A stretch of DNA of 64,000 bases, taken from assembly GCF_013523165.1 (NCBI RefSeq), contig NZ_JAAMQI010000001.1, forward strand, positions 248,001 through 312,000. The letters are read 5' to 3'. The notes under the pieces were generated by a model, which saw only the letters and a program-made list of their open reading frames with translations, had not been told where the DNA came from and did not search any database. The translations under genes were made by a program, and so were the position numbers. The DNA is from Pseudomonas entomophila (GTDB lineage: Bacteria; Pseudomonadota; Gammaproteobacteria; Pseudomonadales; Pseudomonadaceae). Shown here piece by piece: positions 29,315 to 39,217 of the stretch (positions are counted from its first letter, which is position 1; each line of letters begins with the position of its first letter).

Positions 29315-29524
29315 TCACAGGGCAGGGTCCTGCGCGGTCATGGCGCGTGGGGCATGGCGTTCGAGCACCTGTTCGGTGAAAGTCCGGGCCGCCTGACCAC
29401 CTAGGTCGCGCACCAGCAGGTCGATCGCGATCAACAGCAACTCCTCGGGCGTACTGGGGCTGTAGGCGCTCTGGCCTTCGGACCACTTGACCTTGATGTC
29501 GGCATCAATGCTGTGACGGCTCAT
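29315..29524 (-). CDS. Small hypothetical protein, 69 aa
   Basis: 69 residues: MSRHSIDADIKVKWSEGQSA, followed by a helical TPEELLLIAIDLLVRDLGGQ and a charged tail. The first half looks like two strands. In-frame sequence upstream is Pro/His/Arg-rich and probably untranslated, hence the start at 29524. I know of no named family; similar short proteins seem to occur in Pseudomonas. 256 bp of apparently empty sequence separates it from ansB. Confidence 0.55.
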   Translation of the reverse strand: MSRHSIDADIKVKWSEGQSAYSPSTPEELLLIAIDLLVRDLGGQAARTFTEQVLERHAPRAMTAQDPAL

Positions 29525-29821
29525 GGGCGGCCTCGTGGCGTGAGGGGCATGGACGGGCAGCGGGCGTTCGTCTCCTCGATGAGCGGGGCGGGCCGAGGCC
29601 CTGGGAGGGTGAGAATGCATGGGGTAGGCATGGTGAACTCTGCGGCATGGGCATGAAGGTCTGAGCGGGCCTGACGGCCGTGCCGTTTCGAGGGCGTAAG
29701 ATTCGGTCACGATTGCATTGGGCCAGCCTGTGCGGATTTAAGGCACACTCGACAGGTTTTGCAACAAACGCTTGATGGCACTGTCGCATTAGGCAGCCAA
29801 TGTGATCGATTAGGAGGATCC

Positions 29822-30148
29822 ATGTTTCATACTCGCGCTTCCCTGGCGACCTTGCTGGTAGCCGCAGTTCTGGCCGGTTGCAGCACGGGGGGCACTTCGG
29901 ATGATCGTGGCGCCTCGCCTGCGCCTGCAGCGGCCGACAACGGTGGACGCTGCTCGGCCAGCGGTGCCGATTTCGCCATGGGCAAGCCTGCCAGCGCCGA
30001 CCTGCTGGAGCAGGCGCGCAAGGCCAGCGGCGCCCAGTACGCGCGCATTCTCAAGCCCGATGACAGGGTGACGCTGGAGTACCGTTCCGAGCGCCTGAAC
30101 CTGAACGTGGATCAGCAGGGTGTGGTGAACCGCGTCAATTGCGGTTGA
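29822..30148 (+). CDS. I78-family peptidase inhibitor, lipoprotein
   Basis: 108 residues with lipobox LAGC (VLAGCSTGG) followed by a Ser/Ala/Pro linker and an I78 inhibitor domain: CSASGADFAMGKPASADLLE, YARILKPDDRVTLEYRSERL, and the closing NVDQQGVVNRVNCG. The conserved Cys pair should form a disulfide. I78 proteins resemble potato inhibitor I/eglin and probably protect the periplasm from serine peptidases. ATG 29822 has a strong AGGAGG site. Confidence 0.85.
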   Translation: MFHTRASLATLLVAAVLAGCSTGGTSDDRGASPAPAAADNGGRCSASGADFAMGKPASADLLEQARKASGAQYARILKPDDRVTLEYRSERLNLNVDQQGVVNRVNCG

Positions 30149-30218
30149 GCGCCCTTGGCGGGGGCGGGGCAGCGGGCCAGGACGGCCCGGTCTGACGCCG
30201 CGGTGTGCACAACGCCCA

Positions 30219-30249
30219 TAAAAAAACCCGCCGGAAGGCGGGTTTTTTT
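30219..30249. terminator. Bidirectional Rho-independent terminator
   Basis: CCCGCC (30227-30232) and GGCGGG (30237-30242) around GGAA, flanked by seven A on the left and seven T on the right. It serves both the I78 gene (+) and the convergent cold-shock gene (-). Confidence 0.92.
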
Positions 30250-30266
30250 ACAGCGGTAAGCCCGAA

Positions 30267-30479
30267 TTACTCCGGACGAACCTGTGCAGCCTGCATGCCC
30301 TTCTGACCACGTTCGGCAACGAACGAAACGGTCTGGCCTTCTTTCAGGCTCTTGAAGCCGTCGGATTCGATGGCCTTGAAGTGAACGAACAGGTCGTCGC
30401 CGCCGCCTGCTGGGGTGATGAAGCCGTAGCCTTTTTCATCATTGAACCATTTGACGGTGCCTTGTTGGCGATTGGACAT
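30267..30479 (-). CDS. CspA-family cold shock protein
   Basis: 70-residue single OB-fold RNA chaperone. RNP1 (KGYGFITP) and RNP2 (DLFVHFKAI) are intact, and it begins [16 protein letters not shown] as usual. It melts mRNA secondary structure or acts as an antiterminator. Pseudomonas has several copies; this looks like the CspA/CapB type. A long AT-rich 5' region precedes it, typical of cold-shock leaders. Confidence 0.95.
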   Translation of the reverse strand: MSNRQQGTVKWFNDEKGYGFITPAGGGDDLFVHFKAIESDGFKSLKEGQTVSFVAERGQKGMQAAQVRPE

Positions 30480-30637
30480 GGGTGAATCTCCGGAATCTTG
30501 AAATTTTCAGTAGTGCGATGTGGCCGAGGCTACAGACTGCACGAGCCACATCATAGTCTAATTCTGCGCGTGTCGCGTCAATTACCTTCGCACAATCGTG
30601 ATCCAGGGCAAAAGAACGCCGGATCCTGTACGAAATG

Positions 30638-30940
30638 TCAGCGTGCAGCGCATGCCTTGGCCACGACGGCCTGGGCTTTTTCCATCAGCTTGGCATCGAC
30701 GCCTTGCTTGCTGTCGAGCTGTTCGATCTCTTTGGTGCTGAAGTTCTTCTCGATCGCCGTGGCGCCGCACTCGCAGTGCTGCTTGGCCGCAGCGGCATCC
30801 AGTCCTTTGCTGCTCGCGACCTGGGTACATTGAGCCATGTAGGCGTCTTTCTTGCCGGCTGGCCACGATTCGGCGTGGGCTGCCAGGGGCAGCATCAGGG
30901 CACCTGCCGCGGTCAGGGCCAGAAGAGACTGAAATCGCAT
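30638..30940 (-). CDS. Periplasmic hypothetical protein, 100 aa
   Basis: Signal peptide MRFQSLLALTAAGALMLPLA with cleavage after HAE. The mature part is helical with four cysteines (AQCTQV, QHCECGA, AKACAAR) that could form two disulfides or bind metal. Resembles short secreted Pseudomonas proteins without assigned function. The start at 30940 follows AAGGAGT in the minus direction. Confidence 0.75.
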   Translation of the reverse strand: MRFQSLLALTAAGALMLPLAAHAESWPAGKKDAYMAQCTQVASSKGLDAAAAKQHCECGATAIEKNFSTKEIEQLDSKQGVDAKLMEKAQAVVAKACAAR

Positions 30941-31269
30941 AACCGTTAACTCCTTCGGTAAGGTCTCATCAAGAGTAGGGTGGTTCCGGCATTGTGACGG
31001 GCAATCGCTCCCACAAGTTCACCGCCAGCCTTCGATTCCCAAATATTCATAGGGTGGCCTGGCAGGTCGTGCTAGCATGGCCGGCTCACGACAGGCCTGA
31101 CCGGCCTCGTCGTCACTCTTCCAGTCACTCTGGTTCGACCCTGGCAGGCTCAACGGCTTCTGCCACTGTGAGGCAGGCTTTCCCGAGGGAAAGGCAGGGC
31201 GGATCTTGTACTGGCTCATCCCAACCCACGTGACCTTTGGTAGGGGTCACCACTAGGAGAGGAGGCGCC
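30941..31269 (+). other. 329-bp leader region upstream of thrS
   Basis: No convincing gene. A GCTCCCACA segment at about 31009-31017 resembles the end of a Pseudomonas REP element. Just before thrS, GTGACC (31230-31235) pairs with GGTCAC (31245-31250), a small stem-loop next to the AGGAGAGGAGG ribosome site. It could play a part in thrS autocontrol as in E. coli, but the resemblance is only positional. Confidence 0.45.
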
Positions 31270-33192
31270 ATGCCCGTAATCACTCTTCCCGACGGCAGTC
31301 AACGGTCCTTCGAACAGGCCGTCAGCGTTGCCGACGTCGCAGCATCCATCGGCGCAGGCCTGGCCAAGGCCACCCTGGCCGGCAAGGTCGACGGCAAGCT
31401 GGTCGACGCCTGCGACCTGATCGACCACGACGCCACGCTGCAGATCATCACGGCGAAGGACCAGGAGGGGCTGGAGATCATCCGCCACTCCTGTGCCCAC
31501 CTGATCGGTCATGCGGTCAAGCAGTTGTACCCGACCGCCAGGATGGTCATCGGCCCGGTGATCGACGAAGGCTTCTATTACGACATCGCCTACGAGCGCC
31601 CCTTCACCCCTGAAGACCTAGCTGCCATCGAAGCGCGCATGCGTCAGCTGATCGACACCGACTACGACGTGGTCAAGAAGATGACCCCGCGCGCCGAGGT
31701 CATCGACGTGTTCGCCAGCCGTGGCGAAGACTATAAGCTGCGCCTGGTCGAAGACATGCCGGACGAACAGGCCATGGGCCTGTACTACCACGAAGAATAC
31801 GTCGACATGTGCCGTGGTCCGCACGTGCCGAACACCCGTTTCCTGAAGGCGTTCAAGCTGACCAAGCTGTCCGGTGCCTACTGGCGCGGCGATGCCAAGA
31901 ACGAGCAGCTGCAGCGTGTCTATGGCACCGCCTGGGCCGACAAGAAGCAGCTGGCGGCCTACATCCAGCGCATCGAGGAAGCCGAGAAGCGCGATCACCG
32001 CAAGATCGGCAAGCAGCTCGACCTGTTCCACCTGCAGGAAGAAGCGCCGGGCATGGTGTTCTGGCACCCGGCCGGCTGGACGGTGTACCAGGTGCTCGAG
32101 CAGTACATGCGCCAGGTCCAGCGTGACAACGGCTACCTCGAGATCAAGACGCCGCAGGTGGTCGATCGCGTGCTGTGGGAGCGTTCCGGCCACTGGTCCA
32201 ACTATGCCGAGAACATGTTCACCACCTCGTCGGAAAGCCGCGACTTCGCCGTCAAGCCGATGAACTGCCCGTGCCACGTGCAGGTGTTCAACCAGGGCCT
32301 GAAGTCCTACCGCGACCTGCCGCTGCGTCTGGCCGAGTTCGGTGCTTGCCACCGCAACGAGCCGTCCGGTGCCCTGCACGGCATCATGCGCGTGCGTGGC
32401 TTCACCCAGGACGACGCGCACATCTTCTGCACCGAAGATCAGGTCAAGAAGGAAGCCGCCGACTTCATTCGCCTGACGCTCGACGTCTACAAGGACTTCG
32501 GGTTCACCGACGTCGCCATGAAGCTCTCGACCCGTCCCGCCAAGCGCGTCGGTTCCGAAGAGTTGTGGGACCGCGCCGAGAGCGCCTTGGCCGATGCCTT
32601 GAACGAATCGGGCCTGGAGTGGGAATACCAGCCGGGCGAGGGTGCGTTCTACGGGCCGAAGATCGAGTTCACCCTGCGCGATTGCCTGGGCCGTAACTGG
32701 CAGTGCGGCACGTTGCAGTACGACCCGAACCTGCCCGAGCGCCTGGACGCCAGCTACATCGCCGAGGACAACAACCGTCGTCGCCCCGTGATGCTGCACC
32801 GCGCCATCCTCGGATCGTTCGAACGTTTCATCGGCATGCTCATCGAACACTACGCCGGTGTGTTCCCTGCCTGGCTGGCGCCAACTCAGGCGGTGATCAT
32901 GAATATCACCGACAAACAGGCCGATTTTGCCCTTGACGTGGAAAAAACTCTGAATTCCAGCGGATTCCGTGCCAAGTGCGACTTGAGAAATGAGAAGATC
33001 GGCTTTAAAATCCGCGAGCATACCTTGCTCAGGGTCCCGTATCTTTTGGTTATAGGGGACCGCGAGGTCGAAACGCAAACCGTCGCTGTGCGGACTCGTG
33101 AAGGTGCGGACCTGGGTTCCATGCCCGTCACCCAGTTCACCGAGCTCCTGGCGCATGCGGTTTCCCGGCGTGGTCGCCAAGAATCGGAGTAA
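31270..33192 (+). CDS. thrS: Threonyl-tRNA synthetase
   Basis: Class II aminoacyl-tRNA synthetase of 640 residues. N-terminal TGS domain ([11 protein letters not shown]), editing domain with [12 protein letters not shown] and CRGPHVP, catalytic core with zinc-binding MNCPCHVQ, motif 2 [12 protein letters not shown], motif 3 [15 protein letters not shown], and the anticodon-binding C-terminal domain. ATG 31270 has an excellent AGGAGAGGAGG site. The stop overlaps the beginning of infC, so the two genes are translationally linked. Confidence 0.98.
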   Translation: MPVITLPDGSQRSFEQAVSVADVAASIGAGLAKATLAGKVDGKLVDACDLIDHDATLQIITAKDQEGLEIIRHSCAHLIGHAVKQLYPTARMVIGPVIDEGFYYDIAYERPFTPEDLAAIEARMRQLIDTDYDVVKKMTPRAEVIDVFASRGEDYKLRLVEDMPDEQAMGLYYHEEYVDMCRGPHVPNTRFLKAFKLTKLSGAYWRGDAKNEQLQRVYGTAWADKKQLAAYIQRIEEAEKRDHRKIGKQLDLFHLQEEAPGMVFWHPAGWTVYQVLEQYMRQVQRDNGYLEIKTPQVVDRVLWERSGHWSNYAENMFTTSSESRDFAVKPMNCPCHVQVFNQGLKSYRDLPLRLAEFGACHRNEPSGALHGIMRVRGFTQDDAHIFCTEDQVKKEAADFIRLTLDVYKDFGFTDVAMKLSTRPAKRVGSEELWDRAESALADALNESGLEWEYQPGEGAFYGPKIEFTLRDCLGRNWQCGTLQYDPNLPERLDASYIAEDNNRRRPVMLHRAILGSFERFIGMLIEHYAGVFPAWLAPTQAVIMNITDKQADFALDVEKTLNSSGFRAKCDLRNEKIGFKIREHTLLRVPYLLVIGDREVETQTVAVRTREGADLGSMPVTQFTELLAHAVSRRGRQESE

Positions 33193-33197
33193 TGACT

Positions 33198-33743
33198 ATT
33201 AAGCGTGATATGAGAAACGATAAACGAGCTGCCCCGAAGGCCCCGATCAACGAGAATATCTCGGCACGCGAGGTTCGGTTAATTGGCGCGGATGGCGAGC
33301 AGGTTGGCATCGTCTCGATCGATGAAGCGCTTCGTATCGCTGAAGAAGCGAAGCTGGATCTGGTAGAAATTTCTGCAGATGCCGTACCCCCTGTCTGCAA
33401 GGTCATGGACTACGGCAAGCACCTCTTCGAGAAGAAGAAGCAGGCCAACGAGGCCAAGAAAAATCAGAAGCAGATCCAGATCAAAGAAATCAAGTTTCGT
33501 CCAGGGACGGAGGAAGGGGATTACCAGGTAAAACTACGCAACCTGGTACGTTTCCTTAGTGAAGGGGACAAGGCCAAGATCTCTCTGAGATTCCGTGGTC
33601 GTGAGATGGCCCACCAGGAGCTGGGCATGGAGCTGTTGAAGCGGGTCGAAGGTGACCTCGTGGAATACGGCACCGTCGAGCAGCATCCTAAGATGGAAGG
33701 ACGCCAGCTGATGATGGTCATCGCCCCCAAGAAAAAGAAATAA
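33198..33743 (+). CDS. infC: Translation initiation factor IF-3, probable ATT start
   Basis: IF-3 binds the 30S subunit and proofreads start-codon choice. The protein (181 aa from ATT) has [40 protein letters not shown] and [20 protein letters not shown]. An ATG at 33192 overlaps the thrS stop but sits only 2 nt after the GGAG (33186-33189), whereas the in-frame ATT at 33198 has an ideal 8-nt spacing. E. coli infC starts at AUU and uses it for autoregulation, so ATT is preferred here. The difference is two residues. Confidence 0.9.
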   Translation: MKRDMRNDKRAAPKAPINENISAREVRLIGADGEQVGIVSIDEALRIAEEAKLDLVEISADAVPPVCKVMDYGKHLFEKKKQANEAKKNQKQIQIKEIKFRPGTEEGDYQVKLRNLVRFLSEGDKAKISLRFRGREMAHQELGMELLKRVEGDLVEYGTVEQHPKMEGRQLMMVIAPKKKK

Positions 33744-33802
33744 CCACCAGGGCACGGCAGGCCTTGCGGTTATGTTTATCCACTCAATGCGGAGTTCCGA
33801 AC

Positions 33803-33997
33803 ATGCCAAAGATGAAAACCAAAAGCGGTGCAGCGAAGCGTTTCTTGAAAACCGCTTCCGGCTTCAAGCACAAGCACGCTTTCAAGAGCCACATCCTGAC
33901 CAAAATGTCGACCAAGCGTAAGCGTCAATTGCGTGGTAGCAGCTTGCTGCACCCGTCCGACGTCGCGAAAGTCGCGCGCATGCTGCGCGTTCGTTAA
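33803..33997 (+). CDS. rpmI: 50S ribosomal protein L35
   Basis: 64-residue, Lys/Arg-rich protein beginning [20 protein letters not shown] and ending ARMLRVR, the standard L35 size. It sits between infC and rplT as in most bacteria; in E. coli the rpmI-rplT pair is repressed by L20. ATG 33803 has GCGGAGTTCCGA before it. Confidence 0.97.
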   Translation: MPKMKTKSGAAKRFLKTASGFKHKHAFKSHILTKMSTKRKRQLRGSSLLHPSDVAKVARMLRVR

Positions 33998-34025
33998 TTC
34001 TGGTCAACGATAGAGGAAGTTACTC

Positions 34026-34382
34026 ATGGCTCGTGTAAAGCGTGGCGTCATCGCTCGTAAGCGTCACAAGAAAATCCTGAAACTGGCTAAAGGCTACTAC
34101 GGTGCACGCTCGCGCGTGTTCCGCGTTGCCAAGCAGGCTGTCATCAAGGCGGGTCAATACGCCTACCGTGACCGTCGCCAGAAGAAGCGTCAGTTCCGCG
34201 CACTGTGGATCGCTCGTATCAACGCTGGTGCCCGCACTAACGGTCTGTCCTACAGCCGTCTGATCGCTGGCCTGAAAAAAGCGTCGATCGAAATCGACCG
34301 CAAGGTTCTGGCCGATCTGGCAGTGAACGAAAAAGCGGCGTTTGCTGCGATTGTCGAGAAAGCTAAAGCCGTTCTGGCTTAA
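34026..34382 (+). CDS. rplT: 50S ribosomal protein L20
   Basis: 118-residue assembly protein that binds 23S rRNA early. It has the long basic N-terminal helix ([20 protein letters not shown]) and globular domain ([20 protein letters not shown]). Gap to rpmI is 28 nt. In E. coli it also acts as translational repressor of its own operon. Confidence 0.98.
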   Translation: MARVKRGVIARKRHKKILKLAKGYYGARSRVFRVAKQAVIKAGQYAYRDRRQKKRQFRALWIARINAGARTNGLSYSRLIAGLKKASIEIDRKVLADLAVNEKAAFAAIVEKAKAVLA

Positions 34383-35507
<1,125 letters not shown>

Positions 35508-35540
35508 GCCCGTACCCGACGCATATTCCAGGAGAACAGC

Positions 35541-37919
35541 ATGAAATTCAGTGAACAGTGGCTGCGCGGTTGGGTCAACCCGCAGGTTTCCCGCGACGAG
35601 CTGGTCGCTCGTCTGTCGATGGCCGGTCTGGAGGTCGACAGCGTGACCCCGGCGGCGGGCCAGTTCAGCGGTATCGTGGTCGGCGAAGTGCTGGCCACCG
35701 AGCAACACCCGGACGCCGACAAGCTGCGCGTCTGCCAGGTCAGCAACGGCAGCGAGACCTTCCAGGTCGTCTGCGGCGCGCCCAATGTGCGCCCGGGCCT
35801 GAAGATCCCGTTCGCCATGATCGGCGCCGAGCTGCCCGGCGACTTCAAGATCAAGAAAGCCAAGCTGCGCGGTGTCGAGTCCTTCGGCATGCTGTGCTCG
35901 GCGGCCGAGCTGCAGATCAGCGAAGAGAACGATGGCCTGCTCGAACTGGCTGCCGACGCGCCCGTGGGCGAGGACCTCCGTGCCTACCTGAACCTGGACG
36001 ACGCCAGCATCGAAGTGGACCTGACCCCCAACCGCGGCGACTGCCAGTCGCTGGCCGGTCTGGCCCGCGAGGTCGGTGCGCTGTACGGCGCGCCGGTCAG
36101 CCGCATCGAGGTGCCTGCGGTCGCCGTCGCGCACGATGAGGTCCGCCCGGTCGAGGTGCTTGCGCCGCATGCCTGCCCGCGCTACCTGGGGCGGGTGATC
36201 CGCAATGTCGACCTGTCCCGCCCGACGCCGCTGTGGATGGTCGAGCGGCTGCGCCGCAGCGACGTGCGCAGCATCGATGCGGCCGTGGACATCACCAACT
36301 ACGTGATGCTCGAACTCGGTCAGCCCCTGCACGCCTTCGATCTGGCCGAAATCAACGGCGGCATCCGTGTGCGCATGGCCGAAGCCGGTGAGAAGCTGGT
36401 CCTGCTCGACGGTCAGGAAGTCAGCCTGCGCCCCGACACGCTGGTCATCGCTGACCATGCCCGCGCCCTGGCGATCGCCGGCGTGATGGGTGGCGAGCAC
36501 AGCGGCGTCAGCGCCGGCACCCGCGACCTGTTCCTGGAAAGCGCCTTCTTCGACCCGATCGCCATTGCCGGCAAGGCCCGTTCCTACGGCCTGCACACCG
36601 ATGCGTCGCACCGCTTCGAGCGTGGTGTCGACTCGCACCTGGCACGCGAAGCCATGGAGCGCGCGACGGCCCTGGTGCTGGAGATCGTCGGCGGCGAGCC
36701 GGGCCCGATCATCGAGAGCGTCAGCCAGCAACACCTGCCGTCGGTCGCACCGATCACCCTGCGCGCCGAGCGCATCGACCAGATGCTCGGCATGCAGATG
36801 CCGGCCGACCAGGTCGAGCAACTGCTCAACGCCCTGGGCCTGACGACTCGCGCGAGCGGGGCAGGGCAGTGGACCGTCGAGGTGCCCAGCCACCGCTTCG
36901 ACATCAGCCTGGAAGTGGACCTGATCGAAGAACTGGCCCGCCTATACGGCTACAACCGCCTGCCCGTGCGTTACCCGCAGGCCCGCCTGGCCCCGCAGGC
37001 ACGTGGCGAAGCACGCAGCGAGCTGCCGACCCTGCGTCGCCTGCTGGTCGCCCGCGGCTACCAGGAAGCGATCACCTACAGCTTCATCGATCCGAAACTG
37101 TTCGGGCTGTTCACGCCAGGGGTCGAGCCCCTGCTGCTGGCCAACCCCATTTCCAGCGACATGGCCGCCATGCGCGCTTCGCTATGGCCCGGTCTGGTCA
37201 AGGCCGTCCAGCACAACCTCAACCGTCAGCAGGATCGCGTGCGTTTGTTCGAAAGCGGGCTGCGTTTCGTCGGTCAGCTGGGTGAACTCAAGCAACAACC
37301 CATGCTGGCAGGCGTGGTCACCGGCAGCCGTCTGCCCGAAGGCTGGGCCAACGGACACGATGCGGTGGACTTCTTCGACGTCAAGGCCGATGTCGAGGCC
37401 GTGCTCGGTCATGCCGGTGCTCTGGACGCCTTCACGTTCGTGCCAGGCAAGCACCCGGCGCTGCACCCGGGCCAGACGGCACGTATCGAGCGTGACGGCC
37501 AGGAAGTCGGCTACCTCGGTGCTCTGCACCCGGAGCTGGCCAAGACCCTGGGTCTGGAGCGTCCGGTGTTCGCCTTCGAACTGATCCTGGGCGAAGTGGC
37601 CGAAGGTCGCCTGCCGACCTTCAGCGAGCTGTCGCGCTTCCCCGAAACGCGGCGCGACCTGGCCTTGATCGCCGGTCGCGACGTCTCGGCCAGCGCCGTG
37701 CTCGACACGATCCGCGCACACGCGGGCGAGTGGCTGACCGACCTGCGGTTGTTCGACGTGTATCAAGGCAAAGGCATTGATCCGGATCGAAAAAGCCTGG
37801 CGGTCGGCTTGACCTGGCAGCATCCATCGCGCACTCTTAATGACGATGAGGTGAACGCCACCTTGCAGACAATCCTCACCTCGCTCGAACAAGGGTTGAA
37901 CACCACGTTAAGGAAATAG
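35541..37919 (+). CDS. pheT: Phenylalanyl-tRNA synthetase beta subunit
   Basis: 792-residue subunit with an EMAP-like tRNA-binding domain (about 40-150: VLATEQHPDADKLRVCQVSN), B3/B4 editing domain, B5 domain, catalytic-like core (LDLIEELARLYGYNRLP region) and C-terminal FDX-ACB anticodon domain (FSELSRFPETRRDLALIAGR onwards). ATG 35541 has AGGAGAACAGC. The stop is 3 nt before ihfA, a conserved operon arrangement. Confidence 0.98.
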   Translation: MKFSEQWLRGWVNPQVSRDELVARLSMAGLEVDSVTPAAGQFSGIVVGEVLATEQHPDADKLRVCQVSNGSETFQVVCGAPNVRPGLKIPFAMIGAELPGDFKIKKAKLRGVESFGMLCSAAELQISEENDGLLELAADAPVGEDLRAYLNLDDASIEVDLTPNRGDCQSLAGLAREVGALYGAPVSRIEVPAVAVAHDEVRPVEVLAPHACPRYLGRVIRNVDLSRPTPLWMVERLRRSDVRSIDAAVDITNYVMLELGQPLHAFDLAEINGGIRVRMAEAGEKLVLLDGQEVSLRPDTLVIADHARALAIAGVMGGEHSGVSAGTRDLFLESAFFDPIAIAGKARSYGLHTDASHRFERGVDSHLAREAMERATALVLEIVGGEPGPIIESVSQQHLPSVAPITLRAERIDQMLGMQMPADQVEQLLNALGLTTRASGAGQWTVEVPSHRFDISLEVDLIEELARLYGYNRLPVRYPQARLAPQARGEARSELPTLRRLLVARGYQEAITYSFIDPKLFGLFTPGVEPLLLANPISSDMAAMRASLWPGLVKAVQHNLNRQQDRVRLFESGLRFVGQLGELKQQPMLAGVVTGSRLPEGWANGHDAVDFFDVKADVEAVLGHAGALDAFTFVPGKHPALHPGQTARIERDGQEVGYLGALHPELAKTLGLERPVFAFELILGEVAEGRLPTFSELSRFPETRRDLALIAGRDVSASAVLDTIRAHAGEWLTDLRLFDVYQGKGIDPDRKSLAVGLTWQHPSRTLNDDEVNATLQTILTSLEQGLNTTLRK

Positions 37920-37922
37920 CGT

Positions 37923-38225
37923 ATGGGTGCTCTGACGAAAGCTGAGATGGCTGAAAGGCTGTACGAAGAGCTGGGTCTGAACAAGCGCGAAGCCAAGGAG
38001 CTGGTCGAACTCTTCTTCGAAGAGATTCGACACGCGCTGGAAGACAACGAGCAGGTCAAGCTGTCCGGGTTCGGCAACTTCGACCTTCGTGACAAACGCC
38101 AGCGGCCGGGCCGCAACCCCAAGACAGGGGAAGAGATCCCGATCACCGCTCGCCGAGTCGTCACCTTTCGTCCAGGGCAGAAGCTGAAGGCCCGGGTTGA
38201 GGCCTATGCTGGAACCAAGCCATAA
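37923..38225 (+). CDS. ihfA: Integration host factor subunit alpha
   Basis: 100-residue DNA-bending nucleoid protein that pairs with IhfB. It starts [20 protein letters not shown], and the beta-arm region [20 protein letters not shown] is intact. Co-transcribed with pheST; also needed for phage integration and sigma-54 promoters. The last 20 nt overlap the MerR-type gene. Confidence 0.98.
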   Translation: MGALTKAEMAERLYEELGLNKREAKELVELFFEEIRHALEDNEQVKLSGFGNFDLRDKRQRPGRNPKTGEEIPITARRVVTFRPGQKLKARVEAYAGTKP

Positions 38226-38562
38226 CGACGAGCTGCCGCCCATACCCGGCAAACGCTACTTCACCATTGGTGAAGTCAGCGAGCTCTGCGCGGTCAAGCC
38301 CCACGTGCTGCGGTACTGGGAGCAGGAGTTCCCGCAGCTCAACCCGGTCAAGCGACGTGGCAACCGGCGGTATTACCAGCGCCAGGACGTGCTGATGATC
38401 CGCCAGATCCGTGCCTTGTTGTACGAGCAGGGCTTCACCATCGGCGGTGCGCGGTTGCGCATGTCCAGTGACGAAGCCAAGGAAGATTCTTCCCAGTACA
38501 AGCAGATGATTCGGCAGATGATCGTCGAATTGGAGGATGTGCTGGGGGTCTTGAAGAAGTGA
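38206..38562 (+). CDS. MerR-family transcriptional regulator
   Basis: 118-residue DNA-binding protein: [20 protein letters not shown] is the Mer[24 protein letters not shown] the wing. The C-terminal half is a dimerisation helix with no metal-binding cysteines, so it is not a metal sensor. The gene is regularly found after ihfA in gammaproteobacteria; target unknown. ATG 38206 lies within ihfA; overlap suggests translational coupling. Confidence 0.9.
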   Translation: MLEPSHNDELPPIPGKRYFTIGEVSELCAVKPHVLRYWEQEFPQLNPVKRRGNRRYYQRQDVLMIRQIRALLYEQGFTIGGARLRMSSDEAKEDSSQYKQMIRQMIVELEDVLGVLKK

Positions 38563-38573
38563 CCCGGTGAGGG

Positions 38574-38602
38574 GTGAAAGTTTTTTGAAAAAAAGCTTTC
38601 AC
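38574..38602 (+). terminator. Hairpin after the MerR gene
   Basis: GTGAAAG (38574-38580) pairs with CTTTCAC (38596-38602), extended by T6/A-rich pairing inside. It probably ends the thrS-to-merR transcript before the tRNA gene, though there is no T run after the stem. Confidence 0.5.
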
Positions 38603-38665
38603 TTATCAGATGGTTAGGGTACATTTCTCAACGCTTTCAGAGGTTTTGGAAGCGGTTGTACTTGT

Positions 38666-38742
38666 CGGGGCGTAGCGCAGCCCGGTAGCGCACTTGCATG
38701 GGGTGCAAGGGGTCGAGTGTTCGAATCACTCCGTCCCGACCA
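38666..38742 (+). tRNA. tRNA-Pro (anticodon GGG)
   Basis: 77-nt cloverleaf with encoded CCA. Acceptor CGGGGCG/CGTCCCG (one G-U), D arm GCGC/GCGC, anticodon stem CTTGC/GCAAG with loop ATGGGGT, T arm GAGTG-TTCGAAT-CACTC. Reads CCC/CCU. It marks the start of the accessory island carrying the CDI locus. Confidence 0.97.
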
Positions 38743-38751
38743 ACTAATCCC

Positions 38752-38788
38752 AATGATTAAGCCACCTCCGGGTGGCTTAATCATTTCT
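38752..38788 (+). terminator. Rho-independent terminator after tRNA-Pro
   Basis: AATGATTAAGCCACC (38752-38766) pairs perfectly over 15 bp with 38771-38785 around a TCCG loop; A- and T-rich outer arms make it work in both directions. Confidence 0.85.
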
Positions 38789-39217
38789 AGGCATAGTGAC
38801 TTTTCGAGTAACTTCGCTTTTTCCTCATCCAGTCCTCCTCTTCAGTGTGCGTGATTTTCCCGTGCTACACCTACTTTCTCTTCAGCATCGTCAGAATCGA
38901 TCCACGGCGTGCGAGGCTCGCATGTAGGTGACCAACAGGGCTTTTACTCTTTGCATGGCGGGCGGTCTGTTTCAGGCGGACCCTCATTCACCCTGTAGGC
39001 AGGCAGCGCGGTCATAGAGCCGACGTAGTCGACGGACCTGTGCTGTACGTCACATCTTCGCGCGCTCCAGATCCATCGCGTGACCTCCAAGGAATTTTCC
39101 ATCGAAGAAGCGGTCCATCTCACCGCGCTCAAAGATGATGGCAGATAGCTGGCATTGCCAGCATCGCTGCTACCTTGATACCCCGCGTTCATCTGCCGTA
39201 TTACAAATGAAATCTCT
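38789..39217. other. 429-bp intergenic, AT-richer island edge, no gene seen
   Basis: Base composition is visibly lower in GC than the flanking core genes, at least up to about 38900. No frame with both a ribosome site and protein-like content was found. The region 39150-39217 must contain the tpsB promoter or leader (TTGATA at 39176-39181 is a possible -35), but no strong -10 is evident. Confidence 0.5.

Noticed and set aside
31019..31219. 66-codon minus-strand frame upstream of thrS
   Set aside because: No convincing ribosome site, no recognised homology, and it overlaps a REP-like fragment and the thrS leader.
38722..38760. Attachment-site duplication of the tRNA-Pro 3' end
   Set aside because: No second copy of the tRNA 3' segment was found in the following 12 kb.
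38787..38828. Short minus-strand frame with a good GGAGG site, [13 protein letters not shown], resembling the start of an IS3-type OrfA
   Set aside because: Only 13 codons; too short to call an IS remnant.
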